Below are positions 35,758 through 44,217 of a stretch of 64,000 nucleotides of DNA, one piece after another (within the stretch, counting starts at the first letter, position 1; every line of letters begins with the position of its first letter). The translations under genes and the position numbers were made by a program. The stretch is from Bacteroidota bacterium (GTDB lineage Bacteria; Bacteroidota; Bacteroidia; Cytophagales; Spirosomataceae). Below the pieces are notes generated by a model. The model did not search any database and was not told the DNA's origin. It was given only the letters and a program-made list of their open reading frames with translations. The stretch lies in the NCBI GenBank assembly GCA_020161355.1, contig JAIUOF010000006.1, forward strand, positions 124,001 to 188,000, read 5' to 3'.

Positions 35758-35868
35758 TTAATAGCAAGAGAAAATCTGAAGGTAGCTTTGCCGAAACTTT
35801 TTTTTGGTCGGGCGACCCACATCTTTTTTACCACCGCGGTGTTTCTGGTACTCGGTTGGTTTCTTCAT
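35758..35868 (-). CDS. Possible 36-residue leader peptide upstream of metK
   Basis: ATG at 35868 opens 36 codons to TAA (35758-35760), 34 bases before metK. The product starts MKKPTEYQKHRGGKKDV, continues GRPTKKKFRQ and ends FSCY. It is strongly basic. Its GC content is higher than flanking intergenic DNA and its codons look ordinary. However, the same stretch is predicted to fold as RNA, so the frame could be incidental. No Shine-Dalgarno is present. I recognise no family. Confidence 0.35.
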   Translation of the reverse strand: MKKPTEYQKHRGGKKDVGRPTKKKFRQSYLQIFSCY

Positions 35869-35884
35869 TTCTGAAGAACTCTTG
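35765..35884 (-). promoter_or_regulatory. Candidate structured leader of metK
   Basis: On the minus strand CAAGAG (35879-35884) pairs with CTCTTG (35765-35770), enclosing 108 bases that contain a hairpin TTCTTCA-GAAA-TGAAGAA, a TACCA/TGGTA hairpin, and GGTCG/CGACC. A CATATTTG -7-like box (35894-35901) would place the transcript start just before the first arm. It does not match the SAM-I core as I know it. A SAM-responsive element is a hypothesis. Confidence 0.4.
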
Positions 35885-36030
35885 ATGTAATTGCAAATAT
35901 GTGCGATTTTTTGCAAAAAATAAAATACAAAGAAAACATTACTGTCAAATCAAATTAATCTAGATATTTTCTCCAAAAACTACGATTTTCTGTTTGATTA
36001 TTAAAAAATATCACCAAATGATTATTCCAA

Positions 36031-36067
36031 AAAAAATCCTGAAACTTTAAGCGTCAGGATTTTTTTT
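36031..36067. terminator. Intrinsic terminator after lipA
   Basis: AAAAAATCCTGA and TCAGGATTTTTT pair with an 11-base loop; T-runs on both strands. Confidence 0.85.
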
Positions 36068-36077
36068 GAAAATTCTA

Positions 36078-36944
36078 TTAAACATTTACGTGTCTTTCGC
36101 TATGGTAACTTGACCTTACAAGCGGTCCTGACTCAACATATTTTATCCCTCTTTTTAAACCTTCCTCACGGTACATGGCAAAAATATCAGGATGAATAAA
36201 CTCAATTACTTCATGATGCATTTTTGTGGGTTGAAGATATTGACCCAGCGTCAGAATATCACAGCCATTATCGGCGAGGTCGTCCATTGCTTTTAATACT
36301 TCGTCTTGTTTTTCACCCAGGCCTAACATAATGCCTGTTTTGGTTCTTTTACCGTACTCTTTTGTTTTCCTTATTTGCTCCAGACTTCGGGCATATCTTG
36401 CCTGGGGTCTAACTTTACGGTAAAGGCTTTCCACTGTTTCCATGTTATGCGAGACCACTTCCTGCCCAGCAGAAATCATCCTGTACAAAGCATCCCAGTC
36501 GCTTTTTGTGTCCGGAATCAAGGTTTCGATGGTAGTATTGGGCGAAAGTTGCTTGGTCAAAATAACCGTTTGATACCAGATTTCTGCTCCTTTATCTTTA
36601 AGCTCATCACGATTAACCGATGTGATCACAGCATGTTTAACCCCCATGGTTTTGATTGCCTCAGCCACTCTTTGGGGTTCTTCTGTATCATACTCTGTGG
36701 GTCTTCCGGTAGCAACAGCACAAAAATTGCAGCTACGTGTACATACATTGCCAAGAATCATAAAAGTAGCCGTACCTTCACCCCAGCACTCACCCATATT
36801 GGGGCAGTTGCCACTTTGGCAAATGGTATGAAGCTTATTATCATCAACAATTTCCCTTACTTTTCTGAAATTCTCTCCAATGGGAAGTTTCACTCTTAAC
36901 CAATCGGGCCTCTTTTTCCTTTTGATTTCTTCCTGCTCTATCAT
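36078..36944 (-). CDS. lipA: Lipoyl synthase
   Basis: A 288-residue radical-SAM enzyme that inserts two sulfurs into octanoyl groups of lipoyl-dependent enzymes. The auxiliary [4Fe-4S] cysteines appear in [13 protein letters not shown] (about 42-54) and the radical-SAM cysteines in [10 protein letters not shown] (about 68-77); the closing RSSYHSE motif carries the Ser ligand. Its ATG overlaps the TGA of the upstream beta-barrel-like gene by four bases. Confidence 0.97.
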   Translation of the reverse strand: MIEQEEIKRKKRPDWLRVKLPIGENFRKVREIVDDNKLHTICQSGNCPNMGECWGEGTATFMILGNVCTRSCNFCAVATGRPTEYDTEEPQRVAEAIKTMGVKHAVITSVNRDELKDKGAEIWYQTVILTKQLSPNTTIETLIPDTKSDWDALYRMISAGQEVVSHNMETVESLYRKVRPQARYARSLEQIRKTKEYGKRTKTGIMLGLGEKQDEVLKAMDDLADNGCDILTLGQYLQPTKMHHEVIEFIHPDIFAMYREEGLKRGIKYVESGPLVRSSYHSERHVNV

Positions 36945-37714
36945 TTCTTTTTCTTGGGTAGCAATTTTTTATTTCCGAAGTACAAAGTTAGATAAAGGGA
37001 AGCAAAGGCCTGCGGATTTTTAGAAAATTTGGGTGCGAGTATTTCGGGTCTTTTACTAAAAACCTCAAAAGTAGTCCCCAACTCTATTCCGGATACGTTG
37101 TCGTTAAAGGTAGAAATATCAAAATTGGAAGCCACTTTAACATGAAAACCCGGGTTAAATTTGAGATTTTTGAATAAATTCTGAAGAATATTACCAGCAC
37201 CTAGAATAAGTGTTGGGTCGGTATGAATGTCAGGATTGTATTGAACGGTCTCAACCTGCTGATCTTTAGCATTGGAATACTTGATATAGTAAGGCTTCTG
37301 AAGGCCAAAAGACGGCCCACCGGAAACAATCATGCTAAATCCAATACTATTTTCGGCATCTTTAGAATAAAAAAACACCTCTCTTCCATATTGTGGTCTT
37401 ATCGAAAAAAAGTAGTTGGTTTTTCCATAAGTAAACTTACCGCCATAAAGGCTTAAATCTGACTTCTCTCTGGGATTTTTGATATTTAAGATTTCTACGC
37501 TTATGTACCTGTTAACCGACTTCCCTTTGTAAGTACCCACTGAAACGGAGTTACGAAGAATCAATCCCCCAATCAGACCAGAGTTGTTGTTGGTAGTCAA
37601 TCCATAAGCAAGTGTTTTAGTGTCAATTTCTTCTTCCTCTTCCTTCGAATCGAGCTGAGCATAGGCAGAACCTACAACGGTAAACAAAATAAAAATCAAA
37701 AACCTCCAATTCAT
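36941..37714 (-). CDS. Hypothetical exported protein, probable outer-membrane beta-barrel
   Basis: A 257-residue protein with a signal peptide (cleavage after AYAQ, residue 20), an acidic Glu stretch (24-31), then alternating beta-strand-like segments with many Tyr/Phe/Gly residues ([34 protein letters not shown] near the end). This fits an outer-membrane barrel, though the terminal residue is Lys (poly-Lys tail) rather than Phe. The coupling to lipA by a four-base overlap is genomic, not necessarily functional. I do not recognise a family. Confidence 0.65.
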   Translation of the reverse strand: MNWRFLIFILFTVVGSAYAQLDSKEEEEEIDTKTLAYGLTTNNNSGLIGGLILRNSVSVGTYKGKSVNRYISVEILNIKNPREKSDLSLYGGKFTYGKTNYFFSIRPQYGREVFFYSKDAENSIGFSMIVSGGPSFGLQKPYYIKYSNAKDQQVETVQYNPDIHTDPTLILGAGNILQNLFKNLKFNPGFHVKVASNFDISTFNDNVSGIELGTTFEVFSKRPEILAPKFSKNPQAFASLYLTLYFGNKKLLPKKKK

Positions 37715-38092
37715 AAGTCCAGATAGCTTAAAAATTCACTTCACAATATACACCGAAAAAGATTTGAACCCAAAATTTCGGATTATTTTATAAGTTGATA
37801 TTATAACGAAAAAAAACAAAGAAAGGTTGGATTAGGGTAGAAACAAAGTTTTGTCTCCCAAAAATTTCCTGACAATATCCAAAATATACCAATGGTCTAT
37901 TCTTTCGTTAATTCATAAAAAATGATGAATAAATACTTTTTTGTTATTGAAAAAAATATAAAATTCGCAACAAGATTTACCCACGACAAACGGGAATCGA
38001 TAGTTCTAACACTTAGGGCTCTTTGCAACCGTGGCCATGCTGATGCAAAAAATTCGATTTAGGCAGGCTGTTTTGTTTTAAACCCCTCCTTT
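37715..38092. other. Intergenic region with second GC-rich patch
   Basis: Mostly AT-rich with a GC-richer patch at about 37975-38074 that includes TTTGCA/TGCAAA arms around a TGGCCA core, and GATTTAGGCAGGCTGTTTT (38056-38074). A frame of 46 codons (37922-38062, plus strand) crosses it but has no family or promoter support. The patch resembles the inverted 3336-3379 patch. Confidence 0.4.
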
Positions 38093-38296
38093 TCAGTACT
38101 TACCTGATAACTTTCTAAAATATACTCCCGCCAAGAATAATATTATGCAGATTGCAATATAGAATCCTGAAATTTTACTTTCAGGGTAATTTCCAGAAAA
38201 ATTTTGAACCAAAATAACCATTATTACAAAAAACATCAGACCTGCAGCCATAAAAAGAAACAAAGAGAGCTTTCGGAGTAAATCTTTCAAATTCAA
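38093..38296 (-). CDS. Small two-helix membrane protein
   Basis: A 67-residue protein starting at TTG (38296); no ATG is available in frame. Two hydrophobic segments (about 10-30 and 44-60) flank a short loop, and a basic tail follows. A TAATTTTG -7 box lies at 38308-38315 (minus strand), just upstream, which supports transcription with an almost absent leader. The family is unknown. Confidence 0.5.
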   Translation of the reverse strand: MNLKDLLRKLSLFLFMAAGLMFFVIMVILVQNFSGNYPESKISGFYIAICIILFLAGVYFRKLSGKY

Positions 38297-38307
38297 TATT
38301 TTTTTTA

Positions 38308-38315
38308 CAAAATTA
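38308..38315 (-). promoter_or_regulatory. Candidate -7 box for the small membrane protein
   Basis: The minus strand reads TAATTTTG, ending 11 bases before the TTG start. No clear -33 element. Confidence 0.35.
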
Positions 38316-38412
38316 TGATTTCAATGTTCTTTGAGCCGGAATATTTTAATAAAAATTTCATTCTAAACCCAAGATTTATCAAATTGCAGGAAAAAAATTC
38401 AGAGATAGCATA

Positions 38413-39942
38413 ATGTCAAAAACGGAAAAATTTGCCGAACATATAAAAAACGGGTATCAATTTAAAGGAGATGCTATAATATTAGGTGCTGCAAAACTTG
38501 ATAATGAGGTAGTTGAAGGCACTCAAATAAAATTACCCCTAAAAACCATGAACCGACATGGTTTGATTGCAGGAGCCACAGGTACAGGAAAAACCAAAAG
38601 TTTACAGGTTTTAGCCGAAAATCTTAGTGATGCCAGCGTACCGGTACTATTAATGGATATCAAAGGAGACCTAAGCGGTATAGCCAAAGAAGGAGAAGCC
38701 AAAGATTTTATTATTGAAAGAACCGACGCAGCCGGAATTGATTATACCCCCACCGGCTTCCCGGTAGAATTTTTGACACTTAGCGATGAAAAAGGCACAA
38801 GATTGAGAGCTACTGTTTCGGAATTTGGACCCATATTACTTTCAAAAATCATTGGCTTAAACGAAACCCAGGAAGGTATCCTTTCTGTGCTTTTCAAATA
38901 TTGTGACGACCATAAGTTACCACTATTAGACCTCAAAGATCTTATCAGGGTAATCCAGTTTTTGAGTGAAGAAGGAAAAGAAGAGTTTGAAAGCTCCTAT
39001 GGTCGTATGTCGTCCACCTCACTGGGCACCATTATGCGAAAAGTAATCGAGCTTCAGCAGCAAGGGGCCGATGTGTTTTTTGGCGAGACCTCCTTTGATA
39101 TCGAAGATTTGATGAGAATAGATAAAGAAGGCCGCGGGATGATTTCGGTTTTGAGGGTAACCGACCTCATGGACAGACCAAAGCTTTTTTCCACCTTCAT
39201 GTTAAGTCTTTTGGCTGAACTATACTCCAAAATGCCTGAAGCTGGTGATGAAGACCGTCCAAAACTGGTGATTTTTATTGACGAGGCACATTTGGTTTTC
39301 CAGGAAGCCACTAAAGCATTGCTTCAGCAAATTGAAACTGTAATAAAATTGATAAGGTCAAAAGGAGTTGGCATCTATTTTTGTACCCAAAACCCTCAGG
39401 ATGTGCCGGCTTCTGTTCTTGCTCAATTGGGTTTAAAACTGCAACATGCTCTAAGGGCTTTTACCGCAAACGACAGAAAAGCGATCAAAGAAGCAGCAGG
39501 AAATTATCCCGAGACTGATTATTACGAGACGGAAGATGTGCTGACCTCAATGGGTATTGGAGAAGCCCTTGTTACTTGCCTCAATGAAAAAGGTATTCCT
39601 ACACCATTGGCGGTGACCTACATGTGTCCTCCTCGCAGCAGAATGGATATTCTTTCTGAGGAAGAAATAGAAGAGATTGTTGGTACTTCCAGGATCGCGG
39701 AAAAATATAATGAAATTATTGACCGTGAAAGTGCCTATGAGATTCTGAATGCCAAACTTGATGAAGCCGATGAGTCGGAGGATTCACCCAGGAATAGTGG
39801 AAAGAAGGAAAAGTCAACTTTAGAAACTATCTTGAACAGTTCGGTTACTCGTCAAATTGGTCGTACCGCCGCAAGTATCATTACCAGGTCACTTTTGGGA
39901 GCCTTGGGAATGGGTGGCAGAAAATCTAAAAGTTGGTTTTAA
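38413..39942 (+). CDS. HerA-like ATPase, DUF853 (YjgR-type) family
   Basis: A 509-residue P-loop protein. Walker A is GATGTGKTKS (about 51-60), Walker B is LVIFIDEAHLV (about 285-295), and DIKGDLSGIA, characteristic of the DUF853 group, follows at about 77. The domain is related to HerA/FtsK translocases; the cellular role of DUF853 proteins is not established. The C-terminus is Lys/Ser-rich with a Gly-rich end. A small kinase gene begins 14 bases after the stop. Confidence 0.88.
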   Translation: MSKTEKFAEHIKNGYQFKGDAIILGAAKLDNEVVEGTQIKLPLKTMNRHGLIAGATGTGKTKSLQVLAENLSDASVPVLLMDIKGDLSGIAKEGEAKDFIIERTDAAGIDYTPTGFPVEFLTLSDEKGTRLRATVSEFGPILLSKIIGLNETQEGILSVLFKYCDDHKLPLLDLKDLIRVIQFLSEEGKEEFESSYGRMSSTSLGTIMRKVIELQQQGADVFFGETSFDIEDLMRIDKEGRGMISVLRVTDLMDRPKLFSTFMLSLLAELYSKMPEAGDEDRPKLVIFIDEAHLVFQEATKALLQQIETVIKLIRSKGVGIYFCTQNPQDVPASVLAQLGLKLQHALRAFTANDRKAIKEAAGNYPETDYYETEDVLTSMGIGEALVTCLNEKGIPTPLAVTYMCPPRSRMDILSEEEIEEIVGTSRIAEKYNEIIDRESAYEILNAKLDEADESEDSPRNSGKKEKSTLETILNSSVTRQIGRTAASIITRSLLGALGMGGRKSKSWF

Positions 39943-39956
39943 ATTTTTTTAATAAG

Positions 39957-40463
39957 ATGCTGATTGGAATTGGTGGGCCGAGCAGATCGGGAAAAAGTAC
40001 TTTGGCGAACCTTCTCGTCACGCATTTCAGAAAAACCGGAAAAAAAGCCATTATTTTCCATCAGGATGATTTTGTATTCCCCGAAACCCAGATTCCGAAA
40101 ATCAGAAACAAAACCGACTGGGAGTCACCACTTTCCATAGACCACAGCTTGCTCTATGAGGTGGTTGCCGACTTTAAAAGTCGGTTTGATGTGGTTATCG
40201 TGGACGGTTTTTTTGCATTTCATGATCCCTGGCTCAACTCACTCTATGACAAAAGGATTTTTGTAAAAATATCAAAACGTACATTTATCATCAGAAAATC
40301 TGCAGATTCCCGCTGGGGATATGTACCCACCTGGTATATTGACCATATTTGGCAAGCCTACCTTAAAGAAGGAAAACCCTCACTTAATAAAAAAGATTAC
40401 TTTATCGCATCGGGTGAGGATGAATTTGATCTTGATGCTGTCTTTAAATATCTGGAGTGTTAA
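39957..40463 (+). CDS. Uridine kinase-like P-loop kinase
   Basis: A 168-residue protein starting at ATG 39957; an in-frame TTG at 39933 would overlap the ATPase gene and is less likely. The P-loop GGPSRSGKST (6-15) is followed by HQDDFVFP (Asp pair typical of nucleoside kinases), VIVDGFFAFHD (Walker B) and the lid Arg residues (IIRKSADSRWGY). It resembles uridine kinases and nicotinamide riboside kinases; the substrate cannot be fixed. It is probably co-transcribed with the DUF853 gene and ends at a perfect hairpin. Confidence 0.75.
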   Translation: MLIGIGGPSRSGKSTLANLLVTHFRKTGKKAIIFHQDDFVFPETQIPKIRNKTDWESPLSIDHSLLYEVVADFKSRFDVVIVDGFFAFHDPWLNSLYDKRIFVKISKRTFIIRKSADSRWGYVPTWYIDHIWQAYLKEGKPSLNKKDYFIASGEDEFDLDAVFKYLEC

Positions 40464-40465
40464 AA

Positions 40466-40502
40466 CTCTTTATGCTTATTTACCAGAAATAAGCATAAAG
40501 AG
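40466..40502. terminator. Perfect 16-bp hairpin overlapping the symporter 3' end
   Basis: CTCTTTATGCTTATTT (40466-40481) and AAATAAGCATAAAGAG (40487-40502) are perfect complements with loop ACCAG. The symporter stop codon (40480-40482) and its last codons lie inside. It serves the two convergent genes. Confidence 0.85.
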
Positions 40503-42096
40503 CAACTACTAGACTTAACACAATCACCATTCCGATTCCGAAAGTGCGGTCAACTTTAAACATCTCGACCTTAATTTCAAGTCCTTTATTATGAGAAGGC
40601 ATTACCATACCGAGCACAAACATCACTGCCACACAGATAAGGAATACCATTCCCATTCTGTCAAGAAACGGTATCTGAGCCATATTGAAGTTTAACCAAA
40701 GTGCAATTAAGAAACCCCCAACAATAGCAAAAAATGCCCCCGCTGAATTGGTTTTTTTCCAGAAAAAGCCCATTAAGAAAGTTGCCAGGATTCCTGGAGA
40801 AAGCAGACCGGTCATTTCCTGAATAAACTGAAAACCACCTTTTTTGTCGATACCCATATAAGGCGAAACAATAATTGCCAGAATCATTGACCCCACAATC
40901 ACAATTCTACCAATCAGAACCAGTTTCTTTTCTGAGGCATTTTTTCCAAAATAATGTTTGAAAATATCCAGCGTAAAAATTGTTGAAATACTGTTGGCCT
41001 TACCTGCCAGAGAAGCAACTACAGCAGCCGTTAAAGCAGCAAAAGAAAGACCTTTAAGCCCGGCAGGAAGGAGATTTAATAAAACAGGGTAAGCTTTGTC
41101 TGCGTTGAGCATTCCGTCGGCCCCGAGCATTTCTTGCTGGAACATTCCTTTTGAGTAAAGGGCATATGCAGCAATACCTGGCAAAGTAACAATCACAGGC
41201 ATGAGTAGCTTTAAAAAAGCGGCAAATAAAATACCTCTTCTAGCGGTTTTGAGGTCAGCACCCAATGCTCTTTGAGTAATGTATTGGTTACAACCCCAAT
41301 AATTGAGGTTTACGATCCACATACCACCAACTAAAACCGAGAGACCAGGAAGCTGGAAATAATGTGGACTTTCTTTGCTCATAATCATATGAAAGTGATC
41401 ATCATGGCTGGCACGCATATTTTTGAATCCTTCGAACAAACCAGATAAACTGTCAGATATAGATTGTGATGGATCAGAAACCAAATTTACTGCAAGGTAG
41501 GTCGTAGCCAGCCCACCTATTATTAAAAACAATACCTGAATTACATCTGTAAAACCAATCACCTTCATTCCTCCAATTGTGATGATGATTGCAAAAATGG
41601 CCAGACCCCACATACAAACGTAAAAATCGATTCCTGAGATACCGGAAACAGCAAGTGCTCCCAGATATAAAATGGACGTAAGGTTAACCAAAATATAAAG
41701 ACCCAACCAAAAAATCGCCATAATCAGGCTCACTGCCGGATGGTACCGGTCATTGAGAAACTGTGGCATAGTAAATATGTGATTTTTAAGATAAATAGGC
41801 ATAAAAAATACTGCAACTACAATCAATGTTGCAGCTGCCATCCATTCATAAGTTGAAATACCCAAACCTATTGAAAATCCATTTCCAGACATCCCAATAA
41901 ACTGCTCTGCTGAAATGTTTGAGGCAATCAAAGAGGCTCCAATCGCCCACCACGTGAGAGATCCTTCGGCCAGAAAAAAGTCTTTGGTTGAGGTTTCTTT
42001 AGATTTTTTTCTTTGGTAAATCCAGTAGCCATAACCCGCTACCACAATAAAATAAAAAAAGAAAACGATAAAATCGAGGGTGTGTAACTGCTTCAT
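40480..42096 (-). CDS. Sodium:solute symporter (SSS/SLC5 family)
   Basis: A 538-residue inner-membrane protein with about 13-14 membrane segments. The family core is visible: FFLAEGSLTWWAIGASLIASNISAEQFIGMSG near 40-70, then GLYILVNLTSILYLGALAVSGISG and GFTDVIQVLFLIIGG. It is closest to the sugar-transporting SGLT-like branch (NYWGCNQYITQRALGA). The last codons sit inside a perfect hairpin. A 17-bp palindrome lies between its -33 and -7 elements, suggesting control by a repressor. Confidence 0.9.
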   Translation of the reverse strand: MKQLHTLDFIVFFFYFIVVAGYGYWIYQRKKSKETSTKDFFLAEGSLTWWAIGASLIASNISAEQFIGMSGNGFSIGLGISTYEWMAAATLIVVAVFFMPIYLKNHIFTMPQFLNDRYHPAVSLIMAIFWLGLYILVNLTSILYLGALAVSGISGIDFYVCMWGLAIFAIIITIGGMKVIGFTDVIQVLFLIIGGLATTYLAVNLVSDPSQSISDSLSGLFEGFKNMRASHDDHFHMIMSKESPHYFQLPGLSVLVGGMWIVNLNYWGCNQYITQRALGADLKTARRGILFAAFLKLLMPVIVTLPGIAAYALYSKGMFQQEMLGADGMLNADKAYPVLLNLLPAGLKGLSFAALTAAVVASLAGKANSISTIFTLDIFKHYFGKNASEKKLVLIGRIVIVGSMILAIIVSPYMGIDKKGGFQFIQEMTGLLSPGILATFLMGFFWKKTNSAGAFFAIVGGFLIALWLNFNMAQIPFLDRMGMVFLICVAVMFVLGMVMPSHNKGLEIKVEMFKVDRTFGIGMVIVLSLVVALYAYFW

Positions 42097-42124
42097 TGAA
42101 TCAGGGTTGAATAAAATTAATGCA

Positions 42125-42159
42125 CAAAAATAATAAACCGTGGGTTTATATCCATCAAA
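42125..42159 (-). promoter_or_regulatory. Candidate symporter promoter
   Basis: On the minus strand TTTG (42156-42159) and TATTTTTG (42125-42132) are 23 bases apart, 29 bases before the ATG. Confidence 0.45.
42133..42149. promoter_or_regulatory. Palindromic operator candidate in the symporter promoter
   Basis: ATAAACCGTGGGTTTAT: perfect 7-base arms ATAAACC and GGTTTAT around GTG, filling the spacer between the -33 and -7 boxes, where a repressor would block polymerase. Confidence 0.5.
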
Positions 42160-42207
42160 TAAAAAAATAGTTTATCAAAAATCGCTATTTTTTTATATGG
42201 TAAAATA

Positions 42208-44079
42208 CTATAGTCCAAACCAAAACAAAATTTTCTGAACCCAAAACAAAACTTTGACGGCAAACTTTGAGGCTACTTTGGTAGGTTCTTTGGCTGAAAC
42301 AGAATTATTAATCATATTCAAATCCATCCAATTTTTGTATTCGGGATCTATCTGAACATATTTAATTCTTTTTGAAAACCTGAATTTTCGACTGGTTTCC
42401 TGCCCTTCCCAAACAATATTCTGATAGGTTTTGTCAGAAAACATCACCTTTACTGTCACCGGAATTTTCATTTCCCCTTTCCTGAAAATTGTAAAATAGC
42501 CAAAAGGCTTCATTTTACGTGGAGCATTGATTAGGTTTCCAACGGTGTAATCACAAGAAGCGGAAGAATACAAAACCTGATCAAAAAACCAGTTTAGATC
42601 CTTGAACCTGGTATTTTTTGAAGCAATTTCATTGGCAACAGTGACAAAATCCTGAGGTTGTGGATGGCTGTATTTAAATCGCTCAAAATAAGTTTTCATC
42701 AATAACATCATGTTTTTTTCTCCCAAAAGGCCTTCAAGTGTTTTGAGCCAGGTGGCTGTTTTGAAATAACTCATCACTCCATAAGTGCCGCCGGGATATT
42801 GCCATGCATTCCTTCTAATTTCAGTAATCTCAGGATAGTCCATTGACACGTAAGAAGTTCTGGAAACCGCTATATCATTAATTTTTAACCCAAAAATGTC
42901 GGCCTGAGAACCCTTTGGATAGTACTTATCCATAATCTTCCCTTCAAAATATTGAGTAAACCCCTCATCCATCCAGCTATTTTCAAATTCATTGCTGGCT
43001 AGCATTCCCTGAAAATATTGATGTACAAACTCATGAATAGTGACCACTTCCTGCATTCTGATATTTTTCCCCAAGCCCCAATATGAACCCAGCGTAATCA
43101 GCATAGGGTACTCCATCCCACCTGCCCCTGAAGCTGCCATCGAAGGGTCAACCAAAACCAGGGAAGGATGTGGGTATTTTCCTACATGGGTCTCCATATA
43201 GGTGATGGCATTTTGGGCCGATTCAAAATACCGGTCTACCAAATTTTGATGTTCGGGTTGCATCAATGCCGTAATGCTAATTCCCTTATATATCTTTTCA
43301 GTTTTAATATATTTGGGTGACGCAGTCCATGCAAAATCATGGACATTTCGGGCCAAATATTTAAGTGTTTTGGTTTTATCTTTATTTCTTTGTTCTGATA
43401 TTTTCAGTCCTGTAGCACCAACCACAAATCTTTCAGGAAGTGTAATTGCCACATTATATATACCAAAATCAGAATAAAACTCAGTATTTCCGTGAAATTG
43501 ATGACAATTCCAGGCTCCCTCTTTTTCCAAAACTCCTATTTTGGGGAACCACTGCCCTATCATAAAAAAATCATCCCGGGCCCAGCCTGTACGTGCGAAT
43601 ATTTTCGGTAAAACAGCCTTGAATAAAATATCAAGTTCGATAGTTTGACCCGGCCTAACTGACTGATTTAATTTAACTTTAAAAACTGTTTTATCATTTT
43701 TATTAAAATCATCAGGTTGAAAATATTCCACTTTTTTCAAAAGACTTTCTCCGGACTTTAAAGCAAAATGACTAAGATAAATATTGCCAAAGTTTCTCAT
43801 TTGGGTGGTATCCATTTTATCGCCTCGCAGCATTCCACCCGACTCTTTAAAAAAAGTGGTATTTTCATCCTTAAACGCATTGAGATACATGTGAAACTGT
43901 AATTCACTCACCGCCCTGTTGGAACCATTAGTCCATTTGAGTTTTTGAGTGCCGAAAAGAGTTTTGATTTCAGGTTTAAGCACCACTGAAATATCATAAT
44001 CAGCTCTGGAAGTTTGTGAAAATACTTCAGAGCCTAATACTAACAAAAGGGATGTCAGGAAGAATCTTAGGGCTTTCAA
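42208..44079 (-). CDS. M1 family metallopeptidase
   Basis: A 623-residue exported aminopeptidase-like protein. The start is TTG (44079), which gives a full signal peptide with cleavage after about VFSQ (residue 22). The M1 substrate motif is GAGGMEYP (about 318-325). The zinc site is His349-Glu350-Phe-Val-His353 and Glu372 (18 residues later), with Tyr in GSYWG/ SYFKTATW regions. It probably trims peptides in the periplasm or on the surface. The gene diverges from the O-methyltransferase gene. Confidence 0.92.
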   Translation of the reverse strand: MKALRFFLTSLLLVLGSEVFSQTSRADYDISVVLKPEIKTLFGTQKLKWTNGSNRAVSELQFHMYLNAFKDENTTFFKESGGMLRGDKMDTTQMRNFGNIYLSHFALKSGESLLKKVEYFQPDDFNKNDKTVFKVKLNQSVRPGQTIELDILFKAVLPKIFARTGWARDDFFMIGQWFPKIGVLEKEGAWNCHQFHGNTEFYSDFGIYNVAITLPERFVVGATGLKISEQRNKDKTKTLKYLARNVHDFAWTASPKYIKTEKIYKGISITALMQPEHQNLVDRYFESAQNAITYMETHVGKYPHPSLVLVDPSMAASGAGGMEYPMLITLGSYWGLGKNIRMQEVVTIHEFVHQYFQGMLASNEFENSWMDEGFTQYFEGKIMDKYYPKGSQADIFGLKINDIAVSRTSYVSMDYPEITEIRRNAWQYPGGTYGVMSYFKTATWLKTLEGLLGEKNMMLLMKTYFERFKYSHPQPQDFVTVANEIASKNTRFKDLNWFFDQVLYSSASCDYTVGNLINAPRKMKPFGYFTIFRKGEMKIPVTVKVMFSDKTYQNIVWEGQETSRKFRFSKRIKYVQIDPEYKNWMDLNMINNSVSAKEPTKVASKFAVKVLFWVQKILFWFGL

Positions 44080-44177
44080 CGGTTATTATTTTTTTTCAAA
44101 ATTACAAAAAGAAAAAATAAATATGGGATAAAAATAAAATTTTCATTTTTTTCTGAAAATATTATATAGACAATAAA

Positions 44178-44210
44178 TTTGGAATTTACAAAATATTATT
44201 TTTATTTTTG
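44178..44210 (+). promoter_or_regulatory. Bacteroidota-type promoter of the O-methyltransferase operon
   Basis: TTTG (44178-44181) and TATTTTTG (44203-44210) are 21 bases apart. The -7 box ends just 7 bases before the ATG at 44218, so the transcript is likely leaderless or nearly so. Confidence 0.6.
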
Positions 44211-44217
44211 CAAACAG

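Noticed and set aside
35765..35884. Standard SAM-I riboswitch upstream of metK
   Set aside because: The outer ATCAAGAG-like start is suggestive, but the conserved internal core that I know for SAM-I is missing; kept only as a candidate structured leader.
37922..38062. 46-codon frame across the GC-rich patch
   Set aside because: No promoter, no family, and the same patch reads equally well as a decayed repeat.
44179..44217. TTG start of the O-methyltransferase
   Set aside because: It falls within the -33/-7 promoter region; the ATG at 44218 is normal.
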